A stretch of DNA of 64,000 nt from Mesorhizobium sp. NBSH29. GTDB lineage: Bacteria > Pseudomonadota > Alphaproteobacteria > Rhizobiales > Rhizobiaceae. Numbering within the stretch: the first letter of the stretch is position 1; each line of letters starts with the position of its first letter. Positions 1 through 8,386 of the stretch are shown piece by piece. Below the pieces are notes generated by a model. That model was not told the origin of the DNA. It made no database searches and saw nothing but the letters and a program-made list of their open reading frames with translations. The stretch covers positions 1,374,501-1,438,500 of the forward strand of contig NZ_CP045492.1 in assembly GCF_015500055.1 (NCBI RefSeq), in the 5' to 3' direction. Both the position numbers and the translations under genes were made by a program.

Positions 1-126
1 GCTGGCATGAGGGTGGCGCGGGTTCGCACCTCGTCGGTGCGCCATGAAACGGGACTTTTCCGCCATGAATGGAGACGGCCACAGCCCGTAAGTCCGGATT
101 TTGCTGGCGCATAAGGAGATTGAAAC

Positions 127-336
127 GTGACTATTTCCGAGGATCGACTGGTCGCGCTTGAAATGCGCGTCGCCGAACAGGATCACACCATTGAGGAACT
201 GTCTTCTGAAATTGCCGAGCAGTGGAAGCGGATGGAGCGGATGCAAAAAACGGTTTCGGTCCTGGCCGAACGGTTCGCCGCTCTGGAAGAAGCGTCAACC
301 CCCAGCCATGAGGCCGCCAAGCCGCCGCACTGGTAG
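127..336 (+). CDS. slyX: SlyX family protein
   Basis: Predicted 69-residue SlyX homologue. Nearly the whole protein is a charged heptad-like coiled coil (about residues 5-55), and it ends in the PPHW tail typical of SlyX proteins, whose usual ending is PPHY or PPHW. The molecular role of SlyX is unknown. The start is a GTG preceded by AAGGAG (113-118) at good spacing; no in-frame ATG lies nearby. The gene stands alone, and its 3' end converges on a small membrane-protein gene 12 bases further on. Family assignment rests on length, coiled-coil character and the terminal motif. Confidence 0.85.
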   Translation: MTISEDRLVALEMRVAEQDHTIEELSSEIAEQWKRMERMQKTVSVLAERFAALEEASTPSHEAAKPPHW

Positions 337-348
337 CTGTAGAAGCGA

Positions 349-540
349 TCAGCCAGTGTATTGGTAAAAACTATGAATACCGGCAGTCGTCAGGATCCAG
401 AAATAAGCGCAGCCGAATACCATTGCAGCCCATAGAGGGAGCATCAACATCGCTGGTTTCTTGCGTTTGGAACTGCGTGTCTCAAACCCATCTAAATTAG
501 GGTCTGTGACCAATGCGCTCCACGTTGGGATCTGATTCAT
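349..540 (-). CDS. Small single-pass membrane protein, unknown function
   Basis: Open frame of 63 codons. It encodes a polar N-terminal half (about residues 1-28, ending in a basic RSSKRKK stretch) followed by one hydrophobic segment (about 30-52) and a short tail, so it looks like a one-span inner-membrane protein. An AGGA sequence 5-8 bases before the ATG gives a plausible ribosome binding site. It converges with slyX and lies downstream of the PepSY-like gene on the same strand. I do not recognise a family. Base composition here is visibly richer in A/T than in the core genes further right. It could be a lineage-specific gene; translation is not proven. Confidence 0.5.
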   Translation of the reverse strand: MNQIPTWSALVTDPNLDGFETRSSKRKKPAMLMLPLWAAMVFGCAYFWILTTAGIHSFYQYTG

Positions 541-755
541 AATGTTCCTGGAACTCTGCCGTGAGATCTATAAAACATGGCGCATAGATGGGATCATTAA
601 ATAAAGCCCCAGATCTGGGAGCATCTTAGTGATCGAAACTACCGTTTGCGCGAAAGCCGGCGAATGGATCGAAAAGTACTTCCAATTTGGAAGCATTTTT
701 TTGGGTATAGTTTCAGTTACGCCTCCGAATGCATGGATGGAGGCGCGATCTGTGT

Positions 756-1034
756 TCAATCATCCATCTTGCGCGAAATTACGTCGTAAGAATGGGGAGC
801 CAGCCGTAGGTCATACTCCCGCCCATCGACCGCAAGCGCATCGTCGATTTCCCAAGCATTTCGGCGGTAATCGAACTCGATCTCGTCCCAGCTTGTATAG
901 CCCAGCCCAACAAGTTTAGCCTCGATTATGCGGCGTTCTTCAAGCGTTGGTTTGCGGTCGGCATAGGCTGGAAAAGCCATAGCCATCCAGATGGATCCTG
1001 CAATTGCAGTGAACTTATAGAGTTTTGTTGTCAT
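756..1034 (-). CDS. Secreted PepSY-like domain protein
   Basis: Encodes about 92 residues. An N-terminal signal peptide (hydrophobic core around residues 8-22, cleavage likely after AYA) is followed by a compact domain with the pattern of small PepSY-type periplasmic proteins: a helix with LEERRIIEAKL, then a YTSWDEIEFDYRRNAWEID strand pair and a second YDLRL strand. Such proteins are usually periplasmic and bind peptides or modulate partners; no specific role can be assigned. The ATG at 1034 follows AAGGTG closely. A GTG six bases upstream (1040) is an alternative start and would not change the mature protein. Downstream at 720-745 there is a 7-bp inverted repeat (CGCCTCC/GGAGGCG). Confidence 0.7.
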   Translation of the reverse strand: MTTKLYKFTAIAGSIWMAMAFPAYADRKPTLEERRIIEAKLVGLGYTSWDEIEFDYRRNAWEIDDALAVDGREYDLRLAPHSYDVISRKMDD

Positions 1035-1133
1035 AATCACCTTGGGCTTCTGTTGAGCTCGTTTAAGCTGCGATCAAATATTGCAGGCCTCTAGAAAGCC
1101 GCGAGAGAGCACACCAAGATCACAGGACACTCT

Positions 1134-1165
1134 TTGAAAAGTGTACAACTTGAAAAGTGTGCAAC
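1134..1165 (+). repeat. Tandem 16-bp direct repeat (2 copies)
   Basis: Two copies in direct contact: TTGAAAAGTGTACAAC (1134-1149) and TTGAAAAGTGTGCAAC (1150-1165), differing at one base. Each copy starts with TTG and ends with CAAC. The 16-bp period is about one and a half helical turns. It could be a pair of protein binding sites or a small duplication; nothing else in the window matches it by eye. Confidence 0.75.
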
Positions 1166-1182
1166 CCTAGAAATAAGGCGCC

Positions 1183-1299
1183 CGCCTGGAAGCAGGCGAC
1201 ACCGTCCCAGAACCAACCGCAGCGGAGGGGGCTACGCGGTTGAGCGGGACGGCATCGCCATCGTTCAGGGCAAGTGCCCTAGCTATTTGGGAGAACGAT
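1183..1299. other. Cluster of inverted repeats, possible structured RNA or mosaic element
   Basis: Three neighbouring foldable units are visible. First, CGCCTG (1183-1188) pairs with CAGGCG (1193-1198) around a GAAG loop. Second, CCGTCCC (1202-1208) and CAACCGC (1214-1220) pair with GGGACGG (1246-1252) and GCGGTTG (1236-1242), a two-part stem with a 15-base loop. Third, ATCGTTC (1260-1266) pairs with GAACGAT (1293-1299) and encloses AGGGCA/TGCCCT (1267-1272/1275-1280). No U-tract follows, so this is not an ordinary terminator. It may be a non-coding RNA, a palindromic intergenic element of the kind found in rhizobia, or a remnant; I could not match it to a known RNA family. Confidence 0.5.
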
Positions 1300-1601
1300 C
1301 AGGCGCGCAGCCTAAACAAACCTCTCCGCCGCACCAATTTGCAGCATGGATACCTGCGTGGTGCACCACTATGGATTGGCCGTGAGAGCAAATGCATAGT
1401 GCTTTCGAACCAATTTTGCGTCAGTGCAAAGCGCTAACCAACGCGATTACTGTTCGCAAAATCTTCTGGCAAAGTCATTCGCATTAATTATCATAATGGG
1501 AAGAAGTATAGATATATAGAGGTGGAGCGAACCAAGGGCTTGAAAAGTAAGAAGAAATTATACCCATGTTGGGGCAAAATGAACAATGTGGCGAACGGTC
1601 T

Positions 1602-2513
1602 TTAAAGGAGCCTTAAGTCAAGCGCGGACAGATATTTGGTCAACAAATCTGCGGCGCGCGGTGTCAGATCCACAAGTTGACGTCTACGGTCGCTCGGGTC
1701 GTCCCACCGTTTTACAAACCCGGCTTGAATAAGATCATCCAACCGCCGCGAAGCGGTGGACATAGGCACCCCGGCCGCTACGTAGAGATTTGTAGCATAA
1801 ACGGGGCGTGCTAAAAGGCGGCTTTCCATCAAGTCGAGCAACATATGCCATACAGGGTCAGCAAAGAGGGGATCGTCGAAGAACCTCACTCTGATGTCAC
1901 GCGTGCGGATTAAGCTTAAAAGGCGCTCGGTCGATCCGGTCTCGTCCAAATTGTTGGCATGGAGAGAATGATCAGCTCGTATCGGGCTGAGCTTTGCCTG
2001 GCCAGAGGATAGCGCCTCAAGCATTGCTGTAATTCGCTGTGCCTCTTCGCTGAGAAGACCGAGCTGAATGTGGCTTGACTCTAGCACCTGCAGAGCTTCC
2101 CTCGCCTTTCGCGCCTTCGTCGAAACGCGCTCAACCGTGGCTAACAGATCTGACGACCGAAGCGGCTTATGTAAAAAATCGACGGCGTCGAGACGGAGTG
2201 CTGCGATAGCCGTCTCAATCGATGCATGACCCGTTACAAACAGCACTTGTAGCCACGAACGATCACCAAAATCCGCCCTTATCGACGAAAGAAAAGCGAG
2301 TCCATCCATCTCGGGCATCTTAATATCGCTAATGACAATCTCAATTGAAGGTTGCCCACGAAGCAAGCTCAACGCTTTGACCGCACTATCAGCTGTCAGG
2401 GTGGAATACCCAACGTCGTGCAGGATGGCAGATGTTAGCGCAAGAAGATCTGGCTCGTCGTCCACCAAAAGTACCGTGGGATGTTTAGACGAAAGGGGCC
2501 GGTTTGCTAACAT
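1602..2513 (-). CDS. Response regulator with C-terminal MarR-type winged helix
   Basis: A 303-residue protein. An N-terminal receiver domain (about 10-130) has the acidic pair (VDDE near 17-20), the phosphoacceptor Asp63 in ISDIKMPEMDG and the conserved Lys in DFLHKPL. A short helical linker follows (about 130-175). The C-terminal part (about 200-295) looks like a MarR winged helix, with a recognition helix VPMSTASRRLDDLIQAG followed by the wing signature DPSDRRRQLVDLT. It therefore probably controls transcription on phosphorylation by the kinase encoded just upstream. The ATG at 2513 is preceded by AGGATGACAAG; a TTG at 2534 is a weaker alternative overlapping the kinase gene. This effector domain is unusual for a response regulator. 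Targets are unknown. Confidence 0.85.
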   Translation of the reverse strand: MLANRPLSSKHPTVLLVDDEPDLLALTSAILHDVGYSTLTADSAVKALSLLRGQPSIEIVISDIKMPEMDGLAFLSSIRADFGDRSWLQVLFVTGHASIETAIAALRLDAVDFLHKPLRSSDLLATVERVSTKARKAREALQVLESSHIQLGLLSEEAQRITAMLEALSSGQAKLSPIRADHSLHANNLDETGSTERLLSLIRTRDIRVRFFDDPLFADPVWHMLLDLMESRLLARPVYATNLYVAAGVPMSTASRRLDDLIQAGFVKRWDDPSDRRRQLVDLTPRAADLLTKYLSALDLRLL

Positions 2514-2517
2514 CTTG

Positions 2518-4608
2518 TCATCCTGAGGTGTCAACAGGCACCTTTGAGAAGGCGCCGCATGGCAGAGTCAGCGTAAAACGCGCGCCGTTTCCAGTGTCCT
2601 CTGCCTTAATAGAACCGCCCATTTGGCGTGCCATTCCATAGCTTAGCGACAGACCGAGACCTGTACCCTGTCCAGGAGCCTTCGTCGTAAAGAATGGCTC
2701 AAACAGCCGCTCTCTTATTTCAGGTTCAAGCCCGACGCCGTTGTCTTCTATACTTATTTCCACAGCTTTACCCTTATTGGATGCTGAGACATCGAATTTT
2801 ATCAAAGCCGGCCAACCTGCCGGGTCAAAGATGCGCTTCGCCAGGATAGAGTCTCTAGCGTTGAAGAGCAGGTTGAGCAGGATCTGCTCTGTAAACACTC
2901 CAACCGCGAGTACGCTGATTGTGTTCTCGTTGAAATTGCGCTCAAGCGCAATGTTTTCATGCTCTAGCTGAGCTTCAGCGAGTGTAAGCACGCCCTCGAT
3001 CAGAACGGCTGGATCCAGCCTCTCTGGCGTCCCGTCACTGCGGTGACCGAAGACCCGCATATGGCTAACAATTCGATTGGCTCGCTCTACGTGCCGCCCG
3101 ATGAGTGCGAGAGTGTCGCGCATAAACTCAGGGTTTGCTCTTCGCGCGGAAAGACGGGTCTGGAAATGGTCAACCGCAAGGCCAATAGCGCCAAGCGGTT
3201 GGTTAATTTCATGGGCCAATCCGGTTGCCATTTCGCCGAGCGTTATCAGTTTTCCAGATTGGTAAATTGCCAATTCAGCCTCGCGCTGCTCGGTGTTGTC
3301 GAAGCCAATTGCAACGAGGTTTCGGATTTCTCCGCTGTCAGAACGCAATCCGCTGACGGTCCAAGATAGTTCGCGCCGTCGTCCCGTCCCGTCTGTAATA
3401 TTGGCAGCAGTTTGAAATGGCAAAGATGCCATGATGTCTTGCAATGGACGCCCGAGCGCCTGCTCTAACTTCAACGTGCGAGGATTTCCTTCCTTCGGCC
3501 CTTCACACAAAATTGCACGAAAAGCAGGATTTGCAACGACGAGTTGGCCTTGCGGGTCTGCGACCGCAACAAGTGCTCCCCCAGTCTCGAGAATAGCTTC
3601 CAGAAATTTGCGTTCCTGCCTCTCCGAGGCGGCCTCGAGTTCACTGGCAAGTAATTCCGAACGGCTTGTCACGTACTTGGATAGGATTGTTCCAACAGCG
3701 AGGAGAGCGGCTGAAAGCGCAGCCAAAGCAGTGGTGACGAGAGCAGCGTAAAGCCGCCACGCGCTGTAAAGTGGCGCGGTCGGAATGCCGACATAGGTGA
3801 ATAGCGGCACCACAGTTGAACGGCTGTGACCAAAAATATATTCAAGGCCTGTATCAGAGGCATTGCCGACCTTGATGTGCTCACCAGCCGCAACGAGCCT
3901 CGAGACGCTGGATGGAATATCCCGACCGATAGCGTTCAAGAAATTGGATGCCCGGATAATATCGTCCTCGCCGGCCATGCCGATTACCGTGCCATCTTCA
4001 ACGTCAAGTTTCGCGTAGAAGCCGTATATTGCTGGTTCATCGAGTACGATTAGAATGACACCCGCAAAGTCACCGTTTGCGTCCTCTATCCGGCGGCTAA
4101 AATCCATCGACCACGCATCTTGGGTGTCCGCCCTGGTGATCCCCTGAGATCGATAGGGACGGCTCACGTGGGTACTCTGCGAATGGCTGTCTCTGATAGA
4201 GGTGTATGTTTCGCGCTGCGATAAGTCAGAACCCGCTGCAAGCCTATTCGTGCTTGAAAAGACGACTATTCCATCCGCGCCGACCACTGCGATCCCCTTA
4301 GCAGCCGTTTCAGCTGCACTTCGCCGCTCGAGCACCTCCGGCAGCATGACCTTTGCCACGATAGGATTATTTAGGTCCTCCATCACCGCGAGACTAAGTG
4401 CGTCCAGCATCGCAAAAGTTTGCGTCGTGTGTTCGGCAAGTGATGTCGACAGCACCAGCGCCTGTTGACCAGCGCGACCCATGCGGCTGTTTAGATCGCG
4501 GGTTACGAGTGTCACTGCGCCTGCCGCTGCAATTGCTAATGCAATGGTCATGCCTGTCCAGAAGGACGCAAGGATAGATCGGTCGGCAGTGTCGTCCTGA
4601 TTCGGCAT
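2518..4608 (-). CDS. Membrane sensor histidine kinase (PDC-like sensor, PAS, HisKA, HATPase)
   Basis: A 696-residue sensor kinase. A transmembrane helix (about 15-36) is followed by a roughly 240-residue extracytoplasmic region resembling double PDC/Cache sensors, a second transmembrane helix (about 285-308), a coiled coil, a PAS-like domain (about 335-440), HisKA with His466 in GLAHEINQPLGAI, and an ATPase domain with N box NLLFNARDSI, DNGVGL and GTGLGLSLSYG. The H-box and GLSLSYGM region resemble the DctB/FixL-like kinases. It should phosphorylate the adjacent response regulator, which begins 4 bases after its stop. The ligand is unknown. Base use looks less GC-rich than in the housekeeping genes. 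The start has no strong ribosome binding site. Confidence 0.9.
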   Translation of the reverse strand: MPNQDDTADRSILASFWTGMTIALAIAAAGAVTLVTRDLNSRMGRAGQQALVLSTSLAEHTTQTFAMLDALSLAVMEDLNNPIVAKVMLPEVLERRSAAETAAKGIAVVGADGIVVFSSTNRLAAGSDLSQRETYTSIRDSHSQSTHVSRPYRSQGITRADTQDAWSMDFSRRIEDANGDFAGVILIVLDEPAIYGFYAKLDVEDGTVIGMAGEDDIIRASNFLNAIGRDIPSSVSRLVAAGEHIKVGNASDTGLEYIFGHSRSTVVPLFTYVGIPTAPLYSAWRLYAALVTTALAALSAALLAVGTILSKYVTSRSELLASELEAASERQERKFLEAILETGGALVAVADPQGQLVVANPAFRAILCEGPKEGNPRTLKLEQALGRPLQDIMASLPFQTAANITDGTGRRRELSWTVSGLRSDSGEIRNLVAIGFDNTEQREAELAIYQSGKLITLGEMATGLAHEINQPLGAIGLAVDHFQTRLSARRANPEFMRDTLALIGRHVERANRIVSHMRVFGHRSDGTPERLDPAVLIEGVLTLAEAQLEHENIALERNFNENTISVLAVGVFTEQILLNLLFNARDSILAKRIFDPAGWPALIKFDVSASNKGKAVEISIEDNGVGLEPEIRERLFEPFFTTKAPGQGTGLGLSLSYGMARQMGGSIKAEDTGNGARFTLTLPCGAFSKVPVDTSG

Positions 4609-4706
4609 TGGCGTTGGTTTAAAGAAATTCCCGCCCTAGTCGGAGAATCCCCGCATTTGTGGTTAACGTTAAACCTATCACAGACGCGAATCGCGCCGAA
4701 CCCAGC

Positions 4707-5495
4707 CTATTCGGTATGCTTTCCGAAATAGGCATCGGTCACCGTCTCCGGATCGGCATCCATGCGCACCTTGCCATGTTCGAGCCAGATGATCCGTGTG
4801 CAGTTGCGCTCTAGGAGGTCGCGAGAATGACTGGCCACAATGAGGATCTTGGTTTTGTCCACGAGTTGTTTCAGATGTGCGTTTGCTTTGTCCTTGAAGC
4901 CTTCGTCGCCGGTGGCAAGCCACTCGTCCATGATCAGGATTTCGGGCTGGATGACGGTCGAAATGGAAAAAGCCAGCCTCAACTGCATGCCTGACGAATA
5001 AGTCCGGACCGGCATGTCGAGGAAACTTCCCAGCTCCGAAAACTCCTCGATTTCCACCTGCCGTGCAGCTAGTTCCTTCTTTCTGAAACCTAGAAGCGCA
5101 CCACGGATGCCGATGTTTTCGCGCCCGGTCGCTTCAGGGTCAATTCCAAGTGAAATGTTGATCAGCGAGGTCGTCTTGCCTCTCGCATAGAAGCTGCCAC
5201 CCGAAGGATGGTAGACCCCGCTCATGACACGCAGCAATGTGGTCTTACCAGATCCGTTGTGGCCAACGAGCCCTACGCGCTCGCCTTCCTTGATGTCGAA
5301 ACTGACATTGTCGAGGCCGCGGATGACAACGACACCCTCGGGGTTTGCACTGATCGTGCCGCCCGTTGCCATGCTGATCATCTGGTTCTTCAGTGATCGG
5401 CTTTTAGCATTGTAGATCGGGAAATCGACCGTGACGTTGTTGAGCTTCATCGAAGCCTTGGCTTGGGCCTGAGCAGGAGCGGTTTGAATATTCAT
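4707..5495 (-). CDS. wzt: Polysaccharide ABC exporter, ATP-binding subunit (Wzt/KpsT type)
   Basis: A 262-residue ATPase of the polysaccharide/polyol-phosphate export family. Walker A is GHNGSGKT (residues 78-85), the ABC signature is YSSGMQLRLAFS (about 165-176), and Walker B is ILIMDEWLATGD. It ends soon after the ATPase domain (GKHTE), so it lacks the extra C-terminal glycan-binding domain of long Wzt proteins and resembles KpsT or RfbE. With the permease it would flip a lipid-linked or anchored polysaccharide across the inner membrane. Its ATG overlaps the permease stop (ATGA), indicating translational coupling. It is the last gene of the rmlACBD-wzm-wzt run. The 98-base gap to the kinase gene contains the palindrome TTAACGTTAA (4663-4672). 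Confidence 0.9.
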   Translation of the reverse strand: MNIQTAPAQAQAKASMKLNNVTVDFPIYNAKSRSLKNQMISMATGGTISANPEGVVVIRGLDNVSFDIKEGERVGLVGHNGSGKTTLLRVMSGVYHPSGGSFYARGKTTSLINISLGIDPEATGRENIGIRGALLGFRKKELAARQVEIEEFSELGSFLDMPVRTYSSGMQLRLAFSISTVIQPEILIMDEWLATGDEGFKDKANAHLKQLVDKTKILIVASHSRDLLERNCTRIIWLEHGKVRMDADPETVTDAYFGKHTE

Positions 5496-6301
5496 AGCCA
5501 GTAAGTCACACGCGAACGGTATTTGTTAAGAAGGAGAAGCGCCAGAATCCAGCCAATGATTGCCATTCCGGCAGCGGCACCCCAATTCAGCATTGAGCCG
5601 GTGCCACCAAGCAGTGGCTCTCGGATAATGCTGACAAGGTGATAAAACGGGTTGAGATCAAGCATCAGTGAGGCGTTTCCCTGACCTTGCATCTGGCTCG
5701 GTTGCCACATGATAGGCGTGACATACATCCCGACCTGCATAATATTTTGGACAATCTGGGTCAGGTCCCGATAACGGGTGCAAAGCACGGCCAGGATAAC
5801 CATCATCCAAAGAAGATTGATCGAAGTGAGCATGAAACCTGGGATCGCCAGCAGCGCGCTGACGGAAAAAAACTTCCCGAAAATAAGGAGGACAACGGGC
5901 AAGATGATGATGTTGTGTGCCGATATCACGGTGTTTCGCCACCATGTCCGCAAGATGTAAGTGAAAAACGGTATTGGAAGCTGGAGCATCGTGTCGCTGC
6001 TGCTCACAAATGTTGTGCAGCCTTCGTTGATCACTGATGAATAATACGTCCACACAATCAGGCCGACGCAAATGAACGGCAAAAACTCCGACATAGGCGT
6101 TTTGAAGATGGTTCCAAAAACTAGGCCAAGCGCGGCGATCAGCACGCTCATGTTGATAGTCAGCCAGAAGGCGCCAAGGCTTGAGCGGCGATAACGCTGC
6201 GCCACATCCTGCCAGCCCAACAGCGCAGCAAGTTGGAAATTGGCAGAGGCGTCGCGGACATCGGCCCAACCGGTGATTTTCTTGGTACTATCGGTGGTCA
6301 T
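5492..6301 (-). CDS. wzm: Polysaccharide ABC exporter, permease subunit (Wzm/KpsM type)
   Basis: A 269-residue ABC-2 type permease with about six membrane segments (roughly 55-80, 82-105, 130-155, 165-190, 195-215 and 240-262). The N-terminal motif WQDVAQRYRRSSLGAFWLTI is typical of O-antigen and capsule exporters. Together with the ATPase that overlaps it by four bases, it would export a rhamnose-containing polysaccharide made with the neighbouring rml genes. A gap of about 140 bases separates it from rmlD, so it may have its own promoter or be read from the rml operon. Whether the product is an O-antigen, capsule or other glycan cannot be decided here. Confidence 0.9.
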   Translation of the reverse strand: MTTDSTKKITGWADVRDASANFQLAALLGWQDVAQRYRRSSLGAFWLTINMSVLIAALGLVFGTIFKTPMSEFLPFICVGLIVWTYYSSVINEGCTTFVSSSDTMLQLPIPFFTYILRTWWRNTVISAHNIIILPVVLLIFGKFFSVSALLAIPGFMLTSINLLWMMVILAVLCTRYRDLTQIVQNIMQVGMYVTPIMWQPSQMQGQGNASLMLDLNPFYHLVSIIREPLLGGTGSMLNWGAAAGMAIIGWILALLLLNKYRSRVTYWL

Positions 6302-6440
6302 AGTAACTGTTTCTGTATCCAGATTTGGTGACGGGCAGCGTTGATTGCCTAATTAGCCTGTTGCCTCGGAAAACAGGAGCGGTATCACATTCGGTCTGGG
6401 CACAACAGGGGCCAACCGCTGCGACGTTTCCAATGCTATT

Positions 6441-7313
6441 TTATACCATGAGTGCAGCTATGCAGGCTGGGACGCGCTCGCGCCAGTCTGGCAGCGTATA
6501 GCCGAACGTTTGTCTGAACAGGGTGCTGTCGAGACGGGAATTGGCCGGTCGTTGCGCAGGAGTTGAGTACTCTGCCGTAGTAATCCGCCCCACATCTGCG
6601 CTGGGTCCGCCAAATTCGCGCGAAGCGGTGAAAATCGCTTCAGCGAAATCAGCCCATGTGGCTTCGCCGAGCGCCGTCATGTGGAAAACGCCGCGTGTGC
6701 CATCGGCATCGGCCAACAATCCCTGCACCGCGGCAACGATGCCCTCTGCGATATCTGGTGCATAGGTCGGGTTGCCATACTGATCAGCCACGACATTGAC
6801 CGCGTCTCGCGTTTCAGCCAGCCGCAACATGGTCTTCAGGAAGTTGCCGCCCCAAGGGGAGTACACCCACGCGGTGCGTAAGATTGCGCTATGGGCGTTG
6901 GCGGCAAGAACGGCCGCTTCGCCCGCGAGCTTTGAGCGTCCGTAGACGCCTGTTGGCGCTACCGGATCGGTTTCGACATAAGGAGATGAATTGTCACCCG
7001 GGAAGACATAGTCGGTAGAAATGTGAATGACCGGCAGACCCGCTTCAAAAGCTGCCTTTGCGACATTGCCTGCGCCGTCGGCGTTGATGGCAAAAGCGGT
7101 GTCAATGTCGGTCTCTGCTTTGTCCACTGCCGTGTAAGCAGCTGCATTCACCAAGACGTCTGGCTTTTCGCGGGAGATCGCCTGACGGATGGTGGTCAGG
7201 TCGCGAATATCAAGTTCGGGCCTGCCAGCGCAGACGATGGCAATATCGCTGGCGGTCAGCTTCGAAAGCGCGGTTGCCACCTGGCCGCATTGGCCTGCCA
7301 CCAGAATGCGCAT
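6441..7313 (-). CDS. rmlD: dTDP-4-dehydrorhamnose reductase
   Basis: A 290-residue short-chain dehydrogenase/reductase catalysing the last step of dTDP-L-rhamnose synthesis, the NAD(P)H-dependent reduction of dTDP-4-dehydro-L-rhamnose. Visible features are the Rossmann motif VAGQCGQVATAL at the N-terminus, the STDYVFPG segment, and the catalytic Tyr124-x3-Lys128 in GVYGRSKLAGE. The start ATG overlaps the rmlB stop as TGATG; an in-frame GTG one codon earlier is also possible. It is the fourth gene of a minus-strand rmlA-rmlC-rmlB-rmlD series in which every junction overlaps, so the four enzymes are almost certainly co-translated. Confidence 0.95.
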   Translation of the reverse strand: MRILVAGQCGQVATALSKLTASDIAIVCAGRPELDIRDLTTIRQAISREKPDVLVNAAAYTAVDKAETDIDTAFAINADGAGNVAKAAFEAGLPVIHISTDYVFPGDNSSPYVETDPVAPTGVYGRSKLAGEAAVLAANAHSAILRTAWVYSPWGGNFLKTMLRLAETRDAVNVVADQYGNPTYAPDIAEGIVAAVQGLLADADGTRGVFHMTALGEATWADFAEAIFTASREFGGPSADVGRITTAEYSTPAQRPANSRLDSTLFRQTFGYTLPDWRERVPACIAALMV

Positions 7314-8386
7314 CACTCAGCCGCAGACGTCGCGTTGGTGCCGAGCCGCTCGCCCGAATAGGATTTTTCACGGATCGGGCGCCACCACCATTCGTTCTCA
7401 AGGTACCAGTCGACGGTTTTGCCCAGCCCGCTTTCAAACGTTTCTTCCGACGCCCATCCGAGCTCTCGCTCAATCTTGCTCGGATCAATCGCATAGCGGC
7501 GGTCATGGCCAGGCCGATCGGTGACAAATTTGATCAGGTCGCGATAGGATCTGCCACCCGCACGAGGGCGTTTCCTGTCCAACAGGTCGCAAATGGTCTC
7601 CACCACGAACAGATTGGTGCGCTCCGCCCGACCGCCAATATTGTAGCTTTCGCCAAGCGCGCCCTTGGTCATCACCAACGCCAAAGCGCGAGCATGGTCC
7701 TCGACATAGAGCCAGTCGCGCACGTTGCCGCCATTGCCAAACACCGGCAGCTCGCGCTCATGCATCGCATTGAGAATAACCAAAGGGATCAGCTTTTCGG
7801 GGAAATGGAACGGTCCGTAATTGTTAGAGCAGTTAGACAGCACTACCGGAAGGCCATAGGTCTCGTGCCAGGCGCGGACAAGATGATCGGATGCAGCCTT
7901 CGAGGCCGAATAGGGCGAAGACGGCTTGTAGGGCGTTTCCTCAGTGAATATCCCGCTATCGAAGGGCAGGTCTCCGAACACTTCATCGGTAGAGACATGA
8001 TGGAACCGGAACCCGGATTTGCGTGGCTCTTCCAGCCCTCGCCAATAAGTAAGTGTTGCGTTGAGCATGCGGAAAGTGCCGATAATGTTGGTCTCGATAA
8101 ACTCCGCGGGCCCATCGATCGAGCGATCGACATGGCTTTCAGCGGCGAGATGCATTACCGCATCGATGTTTTCGTCGCGCAGGATAGTCAGGATCGCCTT
8201 GTCGTCGCATATGTCGGCCTGAATGAACCGGTAATTAGGAAAGTTCTGAATGCGCGACAGCGATTCCAGATTGCCAGCATAAGTCAGTTTATCGACGTTG
8301 ACGACGTTGATGTCTGGGTTGCTAACCAGATGGCGACAGACCGCCGATCCGATGAACCCGGCACCACCAGTTACGAGAATGTTCAT
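7313..8386 (-). CDS. rmlB: dTDP-glucose 4,6-dehydratase
   Basis: A 357-residue extended short-chain dehydrogenase that converts dTDP-glucose to dTDP-4-dehydro-6-deoxyglucose using bound NAD. The NAD-binding GGAGFIG motif lies at residues 7-13, the catalytic VSTDE segment at 131-135, and Tyr159-x3-Lys163 in [13 protein letters not shown]. The length is standard for RmlB. The gene overlaps rmlC by four bases and meets rmlD at a shared TGATG. It provides the committed 6-deoxyhexose step for the rhamnose polysaccharide locus. No second copy occurs in the window. Confidence 0.96.
   Translation of the reverse strand: MNILVTGGAGFIGSAVCRHLVSNPDINVVNVDKLTYAGNLESLSRIQNFPNYRFIQADICDDKAILTILRDENIDAVMHLAAESHVDRSIDGPAEFIETNIIGTFRMLNATLTYWRGLEEPRKSGFRFHHVSTDEVFGDLPFDSGIFTEETPYKPSSPYSASKAASDHLVRAWHETYGLPVVLSNCSNNYGPFHFPEKLIPLVILNAMHERELPVFGNGGNVRDWLYVEDHARALALVMTKGALGESYNIGGRAERTNLFVVETICDLLDRKRPRAGGRSYRDLIKFVTDRPGHDRRYAIDPSKIERELGWASEETFESGLGKTVDWYLENEWWWRPIREKSYSGERLGTNATSAAE

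Larger units (their letters stand above)
1035..1601. other. 567-base non-coding stretch with repeats
   Basis: No convincing gene is seen between the PepSY-like gene and the response regulator. Short open frames on the plus strand (for example 1134-1385) have no ribosome binding site and no recognisable protein character. The stretch holds a tandem 16-bp repeat (1134-1165), a chain of inverted repeats (1183-1299) and a perfect 12-bp palindrome GTGGTGCACCAC at 1358-1369. The last 150 bases before the response regulator are A/T-rich. This region lies downstream of the response regulator, whose stop codon is at 1602. Confidence 0.6.

Noticed and set aside
1-60. tRNA 3' end suggested by GGGTTCGCACC and a GCGCCA end
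   Set aside because: No acceptor stem partner or anticodon arm is in the window and the T-loop lacks the conserved A; more likely an ordinary hairpin.
679-700. CTTCC-AATTT-GGAAG followed by a T-run, like a small terminator
   Set aside because: Only a 5-bp A/T-flanked stem and no plus-strand gene upstream for it to terminate.
568-919. Overlapping short frames on both strands (568-759 minus, 629-919 plus)
   Set aside because: No ribosome binding sites, no recognisable domains, and the plus frame overlaps the PepSY-like gene antisense.
1134-1437. Plus-strand frames of 83 and 65 codons
   Set aside because: They run through the repeats and inverted repeats, lack ribosome binding sites and have low-complexity Arg/Pro composition.
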